From positions 1 to 46,526 of the IMG/VR virus record IMGVR_UViG_3300042876_000947: 46,526 bases of DNA; one strand, 5' to 3'. Both the position numbers and the translations under genes were made by a program. This document shows, piece after piece, positions 22,765-30,712 of the stretch. The notes beneath the pieces were generated by a model. That model saw only the letters and a program-made list of their open reading frames with translations. It was not told the origin of the DNA and searched no databases. Source of the DNA: a virus. Positions within the stretch are counted from its first letter, which is position 1. Each line of letters starts with the position of its first letter.

Positions 22765-22931
22765 GGCTCCTCGAGGAGTCGAGGCCGGGCGCGCCGCTTC
22801 GGGACGAGGCTCGTCCGTAGGTCACGCCAGCACTGGCGGCACATGTCGTGGTCCTTCATCGAGGTCGAGCCCTTGCGCTTCCCGCGGGGCGGGACGATCG
22901 CCGGTCGCCCGCACTCGCAGATCCGCTTCAC
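22761..22931 (-). CDS. Small Cys-rich protein between portal and head morphogenesis genes
   Basis: A 56-aa protein from GTG 22931 (V-K-R-I-C-E-C-G) with two Cys pairs, C-E-C-G at the N-terminus and C-R-Q-C in the centre, and a basic remainder (GKRKG, KRRARPR). It overlaps the portal stop by 4 nt and the head morphogenesis start by 4 nt, so it is translationally coupled to both. Probably a one-zinc protein. No family is recognised; the position suggests a head or packaging accessory, or host-directed factor carried along. Confidence 0.68.
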   Translation of the reverse strand: MKRICECGRPAIVPPRGKRKGSTSMKDHDMCRQCWRDLRTSLVPKRRARPRLLEEP

Positions 22932-24343
22932 GGCGCCGGCGGCGCGCCCTTCGCGGGCGGGTCGTCCTCGGGGGCCGGCTCGGGCGTCTCCTTCGCCTTC
23001 GCGCGGATCGCGGCGTCGAGCACCAGATCCTCGCCGTAGGTGTCGCCTCCGAACCGCGAGACGGCGACCTCCTCGGGCATGACCGCGCCCATGTTCGCGT
23101 AGGCCTGGTCGGCCTGCGCGTTCTTTAGCCGGCGCTCGGCCTCCTGGAGCGGCGTGAGCTGGCGCAGCGGGCGGAACCGGACGGACCACTTCGCCGGCTC
23201 CTTCCCCCTCGTCGGCCCCTCCTTCGCCAGCATCACGAGGCGGACGAGCCGGTTGAGAGGCTCGCGGAGCTGCTCCTCCTGCATCCCCTCGATGTGCTCC
23301 GAGAACCAGTCCTGCCCCGACGCGTCGCCTGTGGAGAGGCCCTTCGGTGAGTCACCCCAGACGAGCGTCACCGGCATGTCGGCCGCCGCTGCGAAGCGCG
23401 TCTTGAACTGCTCGAGCATGTCCGAGTACCCGGCGAGCGGCGTCGCCTTGCGCTCGAACGTCTCGCCGGCGTCGCCGGTCTCCGGATCGCCGGCGTCGAG
23501 AAGCGCGGCGCGGACGATCGAGCGCCCCATCTCGATCGCCTCGATGCGCTTCCGGATGAGGTCCTCTTGCCCCGACGCGATGGCGGCCGCGAGGCCCTGA
23601 ATGCGGAAGACGGCCTGGGAGAAGTCGCTGAGCAGGTGGGCCGCGCCGCCGAACGCCATCCCGACGTCCGAGAGCACCTCCATCACTCGGACGAAGACGC
23701 TGTCGCCCCAGCTGTTGCGCTCGGCAGCGTGCCGGCGCGAGACCTGGATGCCGCGGAAGATGAGCATCCGCGACTCGTGCACCCGCGCCCCGAACTGCGC
23801 CGCCTGCCCGCGCGGGTGGATCTCGTAGACTGACGGCAGGCCGTACTTCTCGTCGCTCAGCCCCCGGTAGAACTCGACCGGCTGCAGCTCGTCGGCGTCG
23901 AAGACGGTGAGCCAGCGGATGGTCCGCAGCCGCTTCTCGTCGAGCGGCTTCGTGAGGTCGATCCAGCCGTCGTCGGTGCCCAGGAGGATGCCCGCGCCCC
24001 CGTAGGCGCGGCACTTCTGGAGCGCCTCCCGCAGCGCCGCCCGCGCCTTGAGCTCGTCGAGCCGCGCGGCAACCGCCTGCGCGACCTCCGCTTCGCCCTC
24101 CACGAGAACATCGATCCAGCGCCGCAGCATCTCGCGCGGGGGCTTCTCGACGATCTTCGCGGCGAGATCGTCCCCGCGCCAGAGCTCCTCGGCCTCCTGG
24201 GTGGTGATGTGGCGCGTCGCGATCCGGGTGCCGAGGCGCTTGTCGCGGGAGAGCCGGCCGAGCCCGGTGAGGACGTTCTCCCAACCGTCGGATCGCTGGT
24301 CAGGGGCTGCGTCGGTGCGAGGGCGGCGCTTCGATCGGGCCAT
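22928..24343 (-). CDS. Portal protein, DUF1073-like
   Basis: A 471-aa portal of the DUF1073 family: NVLTGLGRLSRDKRLGTRIATRHITTQEAEELWRGDDLAAKIVEKPPREMLRRWIDV, QKCRAYGGAGILLGTDDG, then RMLIFRGIQVSRRHAAERNSWGDSVFVRVMEVLSDVG and PVTLVWGDSPKGLSTGDASGQDWF. It forms the dodecameric DNA channel. The C-terminus is acidic and Pro-rich. ATG 24343 lacks a Shine-Dalgarno; TGATACGT lies 7 nt upstream. It follows the large terminase by 28 bp, a spacer otherwise empty. Confidence 0.92.
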   Translation of the reverse strand: MARSKRRPRTDAAPDQRSDGWENVLTGLGRLSRDKRLGTRIATRHITTQEAEELWRGDDLAAKIVEKPPREMLRRWIDVLVEGEAEVAQAVAARLDELKARAALREALQKCRAYGGAGILLGTDDGWIDLTKPLDEKRLRTIRWLTVFDADELQPVEFYRGLSDEKYGLPSVYEIHPRGQAAQFGARVHESRMLIFRGIQVSRRHAAERNSWGDSVFVRVMEVLSDVGMAFGGAAHLLSDFSQAVFRIQGLAAAIASGQEDLIRKRIEAIEMGRSIVRAALLDAGDPETGDAGETFERKATPLAGYSDMLEQFKTRFAAAADMPVTLVWGDSPKGLSTGDASGQDWFSEHIEGMQEEQLREPLNRLVRLVMLAKEGPTRGKEPAKWSVRFRPLRQLTPLQEAERRLKNAQADQAYANMGAVMPEEVAVSRFGGDTYGEDLVLDAAIRAKAKETPEPAPEDDPPAKGAPPAP

Positions 24344-24350
24344 GCGACCG

Positions 24351-24358
24351 ACGTATCA
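24351..24358 (-). promoter_or_regulatory. TGATACGT start-proximal element, portal gene
   Basis: On the minus strand TGATACGT, 7 nt (CGGTCGC), then ATG at 24343. Here the terminase ends upstream with TAG (24372-24374), so the TGA of the element is not needed as a stop codon. This copy therefore shows that the full 8-mer is maintained for another reason. Confidence 0.68.
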
Positions 24359-24371
24359 CCGGCCGCCGCCG

Positions 24372-25865
24372 CTACGTCGCCAACGCCTCGAGCGACGCCA
24401 GCCCGCCGCGCCGCTTCATGAACCGGAGCAGCGCCTGCGTCGTCTGGTCCACCTGGTCGTCGTGCGCGCCGTTCGGGAAGGCGGCGCACTCCTCCACGTA
24501 GTCCGAGACCCAGGGCGCGCTGAGCGGGATGAAGACGTTCCCGGCCTCGACCTCGGGCGAGACCGCGGCCGCGCGGCTCTCCTTCCCGCCCTCGGGGTTC
24601 ACCGGGATGATGCCCGGGACCTTCTTCTTCAGCACGTCGATCACGGCCGAGCCGTTCGCCTTGTCCTCGACGAGCTTCGCGCGCGCGCCTGGGAACTTCG
24701 CGACGACGCCGAGCAGCGCCTTCACGGTGTCCGTGAAGCCCATGCGGTCGCGCACTTGGTCGAGCAGGAACTTGTCGGGGCCGACGCGCCCCCACGCGCC
24801 GATCGCCACGAAGTCGGAGTCGGAGGTCGCCTTGAACGCCGCGTCGACCGAGAGGAGCAGCTCGTCGAAGCGATCGGGCAGCAGCCGCGACTCGACGCCC
24901 TCGGGCACGAAGTCGCCCGCGCGGTGCCAGCGCTTCCACCAGCTCCGCAGGAAGAGGTTGCCGTCGGGCGGTGACGGACGTTGCTGGTGCTGACCCGCGA
25001 AGCCCAGCGAGCCGAGGCGGCGCTTCTCCTCCGCGATGATGTCGGCCGGGAAGAGCTCCGGGAAGAGCAACTCGCCGGCCTCCTTGCGCCAGTCCTCCCA
25101 GATAGGGGTCTTGCACCGCGTCTTCGGCTCGAACTCGGTCGGCAGGCAGAGGTGCACCCAGCCACCCTGCCGCAGGAGGTGGCCCGAGAGGTCCTCCTCA
25201 TGGAGCCGCTGCATGATGACCACGCGCGCCCCCTTCTTGAGGTCGTTGAGCCGGTTCCCCATCTGCTGGTCCCACCAGAGCGTGACCGCGTCGCGGGCCG
25301 CCTTCGAGTGGGCGTCGATGGCGTTAAGTGGGTCGTCGACGAGGATCGCGTCGCCGCGGAAGCCGGTGCCCTTCCCTCCCACGGACAGCGACACGCGGAA
25401 TCCCATGCGCGTGTTCTGGAAGAAGCTCTTCACGTTCTGGTCGCTGGCCAGCTCCCACTCATCAGCGACGAACGAGCGCTGGTACCAGTCCGACTCGATG
25501 AGCGCGCGGCACTTCACGCTGTCCCGGATCGCGAGCTCGGCCGCGTAGGACGCGGCGAGGCAGCGCCAACCAGGCCCGCCCATCTCCAGCCTCTGCGGCC
25601 TGCGCGTCCACATCCACGCGGGCCAGAGGACCGAGACCACCAGTGACTTCGAGTGGCCCGGCGGAACGTTGATGAGGAGGTTCCGGATCGCCCCCTCTGC
25701 GACGGCCTGCAGGTGCAGGGTGAGCGCGTCGAGGTGCTTTCCGGGGATGAGCGGCGCGGCCGGCTCGACGATCGACCAGGCGTCCTCGACGAAGACGGAG
25801 AACTGCCGGCGCGCTCGCTCCGCCCGGACCTCATCGAGCGGGGGGATGGCCGCCGCGGCGAGCAC
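24372..25865 (-). CDS. terL: Terminase large subunit
   Basis: A 497-aa packaging motor. The ATPase domain has Walker A NVPPGHSKSLVV (about residue 65), Walker B DAILVDDPLNAIDAH (about residue 175) and a coupling motif region VVIMQRLHEEDLSGHLL. The C-terminal nuclease shows acidic residues in LLLSVDAAFK, LVEDKANGSAVIDVLK and NGAHDDQVDQTTQAL. It cuts concatemers and pumps DNA through the portal. The start is GTG 25865 directly after the small subunit (4-nt gap). Confidence 0.94.
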   Translation of the reverse strand: MLAAAAIPPLDEVRAERARRQFSVFVEDAWSIVEPAAPLIPGKHLDALTLHLQAVAEGAIRNLLINVPPGHSKSLVVSVLWPAWMWTRRPQRLEMGGPGWRCLAASYAAELAIRDSVKCRALIESDWYQRSFVADEWELASDQNVKSFFQNTRMGFRVSLSVGGKGTGFRGDAILVDDPLNAIDAHSKAARDAVTLWWDQQMGNRLNDLKKGARVVIMQRLHEEDLSGHLLRQGGWVHLCLPTEFEPKTRCKTPIWEDWRKEAGELLFPELFPADIIAEEKRRLGSLGFAGQHQQRPSPPDGNLFLRSWWKRWHRAGDFVPEGVESRLLPDRFDELLLSVDAAFKATSDSDFVAIGAWGRVGPDKFLLDQVRDRMGFTDTVKALLGVVAKFPGARAKLVEDKANGSAVIDVLKKKVPGIIPVNPEGGKESRAAAVSPEVEAGNVFIPLSAPWVSDYVEECAAFPNGAHDDQVDQTTQALLRFMKRRGGLASLEALAT

Positions 25866-25869
25866 GCCG

Positions 25870-26280
25870 CTACTCCGGATCGCCGTCCGCAGCGGGCGGC
25901 TGCGCGGCCTTGAGCATTGCCTCGAGCTGGACGAGGTCCTTGTCAGTCAGCTTCGACAGATCGTAGGCCCGCACCGGCTTCCCGTCGCCGTCCGTCACGG
26001 CGATCGGCTGGATCGGCCTCGCACCGGCGCGGTCGAGGATGGCGCAGGCCGCCGCGTGCGCGACCTTGAGCGCCTTCTTCTGGCGCATCAAGGTGACGAG
26101 TCGCTCGATCGCCTCGCGCGAGTGCGCACCCGCGAGCTCGCGGACCTCCTTCACCCACGCGGGCAGGCCGCCGGGGTTCGCGCTCTTGCCCGGCTCGAAC
26201 GGGCGCCCGGCGGGGGGAGACTTCCCCGCTGCATCGCCGCTGCTCTGAGCGGGCTTCCGCTTCCTCTTCTTCGCCGCCAT
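25870..26280 (-). CDS. Small terminase subunit candidate, DUF5681-like
   Basis: A 136-aa protein with the motif GRPFEPGKSANPGGLPAWVKEVRELAG (about residues 25-52), the DUF5681 G-x-F-x-P-G-x-S-x-N-P-G-G pattern, then a helical segment and AILDRAGARPIQPIAV. Such proteins precede the large terminase in many phages and act as DNA-recognition subunits. The N-terminus is highly basic. It is 4 nt from the large subunit. The function as small terminase is inferred from family and position. Confidence 0.78.
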   Translation of the reverse strand: MAAKKRKRKPAQSSGDAAGKSPPAGRPFEPGKSANPGGLPAWVKEVRELAGAHSREAIERLVTLMRQKKALKVAHAAACAILDRAGARPIQPIAVTDGDGKPVRAYDLSKLTDKDLVQLEAMLKAAQPPAADGDPE

Positions 26281-26283
26281 CGC

Positions 26284-26883
26284 CTACCCCTTGCTCCCGG
26301 TGATCTCACGTACTTCGTCCGTCGGGTCGAGGTCAGCTACCTCCGCCGCCGGCGACGTCGGCTCTGCCCGGCCCTGGCCGAGACGCTCGAGGTCGTGCTG
26401 CTTCATTCGCTTCCGCTGGACCCCCGCGTCCTTCCGGTAGGCCTGGTAGGTCGGGCGACCGTTCTTTGACTTGGATGCCCAGTCCTCCGCCGCCGAGTAG
26501 GCCGTGCGCAGACGGTACTCGTCGCCCTGAGCGCATTTCCCGCTGCCGCAGTACTCGTGGATCTTCGCCTTCTTCCCCGGCCACACCGCGTCCTGGCGCT
26601 GGAGGCAGGTCTTCAGCGGGATGACGCAAGGATGCTCCGGCGTCGACATGCGGTCGCACCGGACCGGCGTGTCGGCGCCGAGGCGGCCGCGCCACGGCGA
26701 CCCATCCTCCTCCCAGAGCGCGAACTGCCCCGGAAGCACCTCGGGCGAGCGTTGACGCTTCTCGATCGCCTTCTCGAACCTCGTCGCCGCCACGACCAGC
26801 ATCGGCGAGCCCGACCGCTGGGCCATCGCGAGGATGGCCTCCAGGTCCTTCCGCTGCGCGGTCGTGAGCGAGACGCCAGCCAT
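26284..26883 (-). CDS. Cys-rich protein, paralog A
   Basis: A 199-aa protein. An N-terminal helix-rich segment (TTAQRKDLEAILAMAQRSGSPMLVVAATRFEKAIEKR) is followed by a four-Cys core: V-R-C-D-R, K-T-C-L-Q-R-Q and Y-C-G-S-G-K-C. A basic C-terminal half follows. The gene at 27066-27944 repeats the same core (C-E-R, A-C-L-R-R-Q, Y-C-A-S-G-E-C). ATG 26883 overlaps the stop of the 59-aa upstream gene. The two-pair core is a probable zinc site. No known family is recognised. It lies directly before the small terminase. Confidence 0.7.
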   Translation of the reverse strand: MAGVSLTTAQRKDLEAILAMAQRSGSPMLVVAATRFEKAIEKRQRSPEVLPGQFALWEEDGSPWRGRLGADTPVRCDRMSTPEHPCVIPLKTCLQRQDAVWPGKKAKIHEYCGSGKCAQGDEYRLRTAYSAAEDWASKSKNGRPTYQAYRKDAGVQRKRMKQHDLERLGQGRAEPTSPAAEVADLDPTDEVREITGSKG

Positions 26884-27062
26884 CAGGGCTCCCGCCCTTC
26901 GCCGCCCCGCACCCGCTCCGCCTTCCCGAGCTCGCCGAGCAGGTAGGAGGCCTTCGCCCCCTCCCACTCGACCGCCTCGTCGCCTGCGAGCGCGCGCTCC
27001 CGCAGGCCCGCGAGCAGCTCGAGGACCTGGCGGTGCACGTTGTCGGGGACGGCGACGACCAC
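26883..27062 (-). CDS. Small acidic helical protein
   Basis: A 59-aa protein starting GTG 27062 (M-V-V-A-V-P-D-N-V-H) and ending TGA overlapping the next ATG. It is almost wholly helical and charged (RQVLELLAGLRERALAGDEA, then KASYLLGELGKAERV). It lies between the two Cys-rich paralogs with a 3-nt gap from the upstream stop. It is supported by position, codon usage and overlapping stop/start. The function is unknown; it could be a partner of either paralog. Confidence 0.6.
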   Translation of the reverse strand: MVVAVPDNVHRQVLELLAGLRERALAGDEAVEWEGAKASYLLGELGKAERVRGGEGREP

Positions 27063-27065
27063 GCG

Positions 27066-27944
27066 CTACGCCGCCTCCCCGAGCGCCGAGTTGAGCGTCG
27101 CGAGCGCCTTCTCCGCGGCGTCCTTCCGCCGACGGATCTCGGAGACCACCGCGTCCCGGAGCTCGAGCAGCTCGTCGATCGCCAGGAGCTCCAGGTCCCT
27201 GCCTCCCTTCAGCGCCACCTCCCGCGTCTGCACCACCTTCCGCGGCTTCTCGACCGCCTTGAGCGCGCGGGGAGGCTTCGCGGGGAGCTCCGGCTTCTCG
27301 ACCGGGGGCTTCCCGGGGCCGCCCGCCTCCTCGCACCACGACCGGTGCTTCGTCCCCTTTGAGTCGCAGCAGGTCCTCGGCTTCGTCGGAACTCCTCGCA
27401 TGTCGCTCTCCTTCGCCGGCGGCGCCGGCCGTGGGTCCATCGTTGACGGCGCCACCCTCGGCGCCGCTTCCCTCACCCGCCGCGCCACCGCGGCCGCGGC
27501 TTCCTCACCCGCCGTGGGCGCCCCCGGCGCGCGCCCGATCGGCACGTCCGGGACCTCGCCCGGCTTCCAGATGCGGTCCTGCGCCGGCGCGCCGACGAGC
27601 GGCAGGAACCCCTTCGCGGGCTTCGTCTTCTCCATCGCGGCCGCGGCGCACACTTCGCAGGCCGCGCCGTCGAAGAGCGCCGCGCCGCACGTCGAGCACG
27701 GCGCCGCGGCGATACCCCGCGCCTTCGCAGCCTCAGCCATCGCGTAGCCCAGGGCGCATTCTCCCGACGCGCAGTAGGGCTTCGTGGGCGGTCCAAGCGC
27801 GCCCTTCGCGCCGCGCTGCCGCTCCACCTGGCGCCGCAGGCAGGCGCGCACGGGCATCCCGGCCGGGAAGAGTGAGACGTGGCGCTCGCAGGGGACGAGC
27901 GTCGAGAGGAACTCGGTTGCAGACGTCTGCATGGCAGCGGTCAT
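27066..27944 (-). CDS. Cys-rich protein, paralog B, with zinc ribbon and coiled coil
   Basis: A 292-aa protein. The N-terminal core (residues about 14-62) is C-E-R, A-C-L-R-R-Q and Y-C-A-S-G-E-C, shared with paralog A. A second zinc ribbon follows (A-P-C-S-T-C-G and C-E-V-C, about residues 77-94). Then come a Pro/Ala-rich linker, a third Cys group (T-C-C-D...W-C) and a C-terminal coiled coil (LELLAIDELLELRDAVVSEIRRRKDAAEKA). The overall design suggests an adaptor binding DNA or protein. It overlaps the RuvC-like gene stop by 4 nt. No family is recognised. Confidence 0.7.
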   Translation of the reverse strand: MTAAMQTSATEFLSTLVPCERHVSLFPAGMPVRACLRRQVERQRGAKGALGPPTKPYCASGECALGYAMAEAAKARGIAAAPCSTCGAALFDGAACEVCAAAAMEKTKPAKGFLPLVGAPAQDRIWKPGEVPDVPIGRAPGAPTAGEEAAAAVARRVREAAPRVAPSTMDPRPAPPAKESDMRGVPTKPRTCCDSKGTKHRSWCEEAGGPGKPPVEKPELPAKPPRALKAVEKPRKVVQTREVALKGGRDLELLAIDELLELRDAVVSEIRRRKDAAEKALATLNSALGEAA

Positions 27945-28483
27945 GCGGCCTCCGTGAGCCGGCGCGCCATCCGGAGCGTCTCCGTCGGTAACGCCGCCAT
28001 CACCGCGCCGATCGCGTCGGCCGCGTGCTCGACCACGCCCCAAGGCTCCGGCCACACGACGCCGGGGTACCGGCGCTCCACCGCGGCGATCACGTCGTCC
28101 TTGTCGGCGGTCTTCCGGCCCGTGGTCGCGCGCTTCACGTCGAGCGGGGTGACCTGGACCAGCGGGATCCCGCGCACCCACGCAACCGCGACGACGGCAC
28201 CGACGACGAGCCCCAGGGACCGAGCAGCTCGAGCGCCCTTCGAGCCCGCCGGCGCCTCCATGACGAGCGCGTGCGGCCGGTGCTCCGTGATGGCGCGGTC
28301 GAGCCCCGCAGTGATCTCCGAGACACGGCGCTCGTCGTCGGCCGAGACGGCGACCTTGCGCTTCTTCGCCGAGGGCTCCGTCCGGACGACCGCGGTGGCC
28401 ACGACCTCCTCGCGGTCCGGGAAGAGCCGTACGGCCGCGAGGCCGACGTTGCAGAGGCTCGGGTCCACACCGAGGACGATCAC
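27941..28483 (-). CDS. RuvC-like Holliday junction resolvase
   Basis: A 180-aa protein starting GTG 28483 with I-V-L-G-V-D-P-S-L-C-N-V-G, the RuvC first catalytic Asp strand. The second acidic residue is in ALVMEAPAGSKGARAARSLG. The C-terminal pair is in VEHAADAIGAV (H, D), and KRATTGRKTADKDDVIAAV is the conserved loop. It would resolve branched phage DNA before packaging. It is coupled to its neighbours by 4-nt overlaps. Length (180 aa) is close to RuvC's. Confidence 0.88.
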   Translation of the reverse strand: MIVLGVDPSLCNVGLAAVRLFPDREEVVATAVVRTEPSAKKRKVAVSADDERRVSEITAGLDRAITEHRPHALVMEAPAGSKGARAARSLGLVVGAVVAVAWVRGIPLVQVTPLDVKRATTGRKTADKDDVIAAVERRYPGVVWPEPWGVVEHAADAIGAVMAALPTETLRMARRLTEAA

Positions 28484-28593
28484 AGGTCACCTCCGTCGTC
28501 GAGGTCGTCGTCGTCGAGAACCCGTGCCAGCGCGAGCAGCGTGGTGGCGCCCACGATCGCGAGCCCGAGCAGGACCAGGACGAGCGCCTTCAC
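28480..28593 (-). CDS. Single-span mini-protein
   Basis: A 37-aa protein, GTG 28593 to TGA 28480: one membrane span (ALVLVLLGLAIVGATTLLALA) and an acidic tail (DDDDLDDGGD). It overlaps the genes on both sides by 4 nt (GTGA), the same coupling used through this operon, which supports it as real despite the small size. The function is unknown. Confidence 0.55.
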   Translation of the reverse strand: MKALVLVLLGLAIVGATTLLALARVLDDDDLDDGGDL

Positions 28594-28739
28594 GACCGCT
28601 GCTCCCGGTCACCCCAGCGGTGCCCCGTCAGGTCGAGCGTCTCGTCCCGCCGCTGGACGGTCTTGTCCCAGGGCGCTCCGCGGTTGAGCACCCAGAGCCC
28701 GAGCGCGGCCGCGACGAGGAAGAGCAGGAAGTTGGTCAT
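28590..28739 (-). CDS. Small single-span membrane protein
   Basis: A 49-aa protein, ATG 28739: N-terminal span (NFLLFLVAAALGLWVLN) then a charged cytoplasmic-like tail (KTVQRRDETLDLTGHRWGDREQRS). It overlaps the replication gene by 4 nt and the next mini-protein by 4 nt. With the 37-aa neighbour it forms a pair of tiny membrane proteins in an otherwise DNA-metabolism operon. The function is unknown. Confidence 0.58.
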   Translation of the reverse strand: MTNFLLFLVAAALGLWVLNRGAPWDKTVQRRDETLDLTGHRWGDREQRS

Positions 28740-29539
28740 GAGCGTGCCTCCGTTCGCCGTCGCTGGGCGGCGTCGAGTTCTGCTTCGGTGACGGTGTCGA
28801 GCCAGCCCGCCCACCAGGACAGGTGCGCGGGAGAGACGCCCTTCTCGTGGGCGATGCTGAGGCAGTCGGTGACGAGTTCCTGCTCGAGCCCGCGGTCCAG
28901 GTAGCGGGCGAAGCTGGCCTCGACGCGCTGCTCGTCCTTCCCGATGCCGATGCGGTCGCGCCCGAGGGCGGAGGCAAGCCGAGAAGCGACTTCTTCGAGC
29001 CGGCCGCCGCCGCCGGCCTTCTGCTCGGAGGCGGTGGCTGTCTCGGAAACGATCTTGTCCTTGTTGGTGTCTTTGTCCTTGTCTGTGTTACCGGCTACGT
29101 CCGCGCTACGTCGCTCCGGTGTCGCGGCGACATCCGCGCGACTCCGGATGGACGCCGAGGCCTTCCCTCTCTTCTCGGCTATCCGCGCTCGGTCCGACTC
29201 CCGCTTCGCAAGGTGCGGCTCCAGTCGCTCAGCGACCCCACGCACCACCAGGGCGTCGCCGTCGCGCTCGAGGTACCCGACGCCGTCTGGCCTGACCCGG
29301 CACTCGATCGCCGCCTGGACGAAGGCGCCGCGCTTCCCAGGCCACCTCACGACGCGTTCGATCGCCGCCTCAGCGTGCGGTCCCTCGAAGCGGTCCGAGA
29401 GGTGGGTCCCGTAACAGTACGCCCAGAGCCGGGCGATGTAGGTGAAGGCCGCGTCGCTCTTCAGGAGCAGCTCGAGCGCGACCGTCTTCGGGTGGTCCGG
29501 GGCGGTCGTCTCGACCTCGAACCACGGTAGGCCGGCCAT
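28736..29539 (-). CDS. Replication organiser-like protein
   Basis: A 267-aa protein. The N-terminal domain (PWFEVETTAPDHPKTVALELLLKSDAAFTYIARLWAYCYGTHLSDRFEG) has the winged-helix pattern of phage replication organisers / DnaD-like N-termini. A low-GC, Lys/Asp-rich linker (TDKDKDTNKDK) follows. The C-terminal helical region (VEASFARYLDRGLEQELVTDCLSIAHEKGVSPAHLSWWAGWLDTV) may bind helicase. It would initiate phage replication. The linker bases around 29040-29090 are visibly AT-richer than the neighbourhood. ATG 29539 overlaps the previous stop by one base. Confidence 0.72.
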   Translation of the reverse strand: MAGLPWFEVETTAPDHPKTVALELLLKSDAAFTYIARLWAYCYGTHLSDRFEGPHAEAAIERVVRWPGKRGAFVQAAIECRVRPDGVGYLERDGDALVVRGVAERLEPHLAKRESDRARIAEKRGKASASIRSRADVAATPERRSADVAGNTDKDKDTNKDKIVSETATASEQKAGGGGRLEEVASRLASALGRDRIGIGKDEQRVEASFARYLDRGLEQELVTDCLSIAHEKGVSPAHLSWWAGWLDTVTEAELDAAQRRRTEARS

Positions 29540-29820
29540 CAGCGACACCCCTTCATCGCGGCCGCTCCGTCGCGGGCAGCGTTCGTGCACCACGGGCAGA
29601 GGTCGCGGTCGAGACCGATCGAGGCAGCGCACTTCAAGCAGAGCGGCGCGTCGCAGGTGCGTCGGGCCGACCCGATGCGAACGAGGCCGTCGCAGAGCTT
29701 CGGCGCGCCCATGGTCCCGCAGGCGCAGCAGCGCGTCCGTGAACCCGGACGCTTCCCGCGCGAGCAGATGAAGCCCATGACCATCCCGGTCCGGCGGTTG
29801 TAGATGGGGTCGCAGCCCAT
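29539..29820 (-). CDS. Cys-rich zinc protein (phage family)
   Basis: A 93-aa protein. It starts MGCDPIYNRRTGMVMGFICSRGKRPG, a pattern I recognise from small phage proteins of proteobacteria. Then come C-C-A-C-G, L-C-D-G, T-C-D-A-P-L-C-L-K-C and L-C-P-W-C-T, about 10 Cys, enough for two or more zinc sites. It is probably a nucleic-acid or protein-binding factor of the replication region. Coupled to both neighbours by overlap. Confidence 0.72.
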   Translation of the reverse strand: MGCDPIYNRRTGMVMGFICSRGKRPGSRTRCCACGTMGAPKLCDGLVRIGSARRTCDAPLCLKCAASIGLDRDLCPWCTNAARDGAAAMKGCR

Positions 29821-30089
29821 CAGCCCTCCGTCCCGGTAACGCGAGGTTCGTTCTCGGCGAGCCACCGCTCGAGGTCCGCCACCTCGACGTCGACGACGAT
29901 CTCGCCCGCCGCGTTGACGCAGACGACGCGGCCCATCACGCCGGGGAGGATCCGCATCCGCTCGCCCCGCGGCGAGTAGCCGGGGCGGCGCACGACCATC
30001 ACCACTTTGCCGCTCAGGAATTCCTGGGGGCGGTTGCGGTAGGCGCCCACGATGCCGCGGATCGCGGTCACGGCCTCGGCGAGGGTCAC
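29820..30089 (-). CDS. Hypothetical protein with KOW-like core
   Basis: An 89-aa protein: a helical N-terminus (LAEAVTAIRGIVGAYRNRP), then a beta stretch (GKVVMVVRRPGYSPRGERMRILPGVMGRVVCVNAAGEIVVDVEVADLERWL). The G-x-x-G-R-V-V-C-V pattern resembles an SH3/KOW-type barrel, but no family is claimed. It overlaps the methylase stop by 4 nt and the zinc-protein start by one base. The function is unknown. Confidence 0.62.
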   Translation of the reverse strand: MTLAEAVTAIRGIVGAYRNRPQEFLSGKVVMVVRRPGYSPRGERMRILPGVMGRVVCVNAAGEIVVDVEVADLERWLAENEPRVTGTEG

Positions 30090-30712
30090 GCGCGCCCCCT
30101 ATCCTTCCGCCAGAGGAGCGGCAGCCCGTGGATGGCGGGGCCGCGCTGGTCAGGCCGCCACCCGAAGACGCCGTACTCCGTGGCGTCCGATCCCTTCTTC
30201 ACCCGGAAGCCCGGACGCGGAACGACGGTGTCCGTCCGCGCGAAGTCGCGCGCCTCGGCCCACCACTCCGCCCGCTTGTTGGCGCCGAGGAAGTTGAGGC
30301 GGAGCAGGAAGACCAGCGCGTCGCCGGCGATGAGCTGCTCCCGGGCGGCATCGATGTGGCGCTGCGCCTGCCTGTAGGGAGGATTGCCTACGACCAGCAT
30401 GGGCCCGCCGCGGCTTCTGGCGAGCGACCGGGCGACGCGCGGCCAGCTCGCGCGGACGAAGGTCGAGGCGCCCGCGCGGAGGCACGCGCTTCGGCCGCGC
30501 TCGTCGACGTCGATCGCGATGATGCGGGCCCCCGGCCAGACCGCTCGCGCGGCCGCGACGAACGCCCCGCGCCCCGCGGACGGCTCCACGACCAGGCTCG
30601 GCTGGAGCCCCCACCCGTCCCGGAGCCGCTCGCAGATCGCCAGAGCGAGGGCTGGCGGCGTCAGGTAGGCGTCCCGCTTCACGCGGTCGGCTGCAGCTCG
30701 GGCGCGGCTCAT
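30086..30712 (-). CDS. DNA N6-adenine methyltransferase
   Basis: A 208-aa methylase. SAM-binding motif I is [19 protein letters not shown] (about residues 40-58), an acidic strand follows ([10 protein letters not shown]), and the catalytic motif IV is [17 protein letters not shown] (about residue 105, N-P-P-Y). A helix-rich C-terminus follows. N-P-P-Y indicates adenine N6 (or cytosine N4) methylation. No partner nuclease is seen, so it is an orphan methylase, probably protecting phage DNA. It overlaps both neighbours by 4 nt. Confidence 0.85.
   Translation of the reverse strand: MSRARAAADRVKRDAYLTPPALALAICERLRDGWGLQPSLVVEPSAGRGAFVAAARAVWPGARIIAIDVDERGRSACLRAGASTFVRASWPRVARSLARSRGGPMLVVGNPPYRQAQRHIDAAREQLIAGDALVFLLRLNFLGANKRAEWWAEARDFARTDTVVPRPGFRVKKGSDATEYGVFGWRPDQRGPAIHGLPLLWRKDRGRA

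Noticed and set aside
20824-23082. 752-aa open frame on the plus strand
   Set aside because: Antisense of protease, head morphogenesis and portal genes; Arg-rich without domains.
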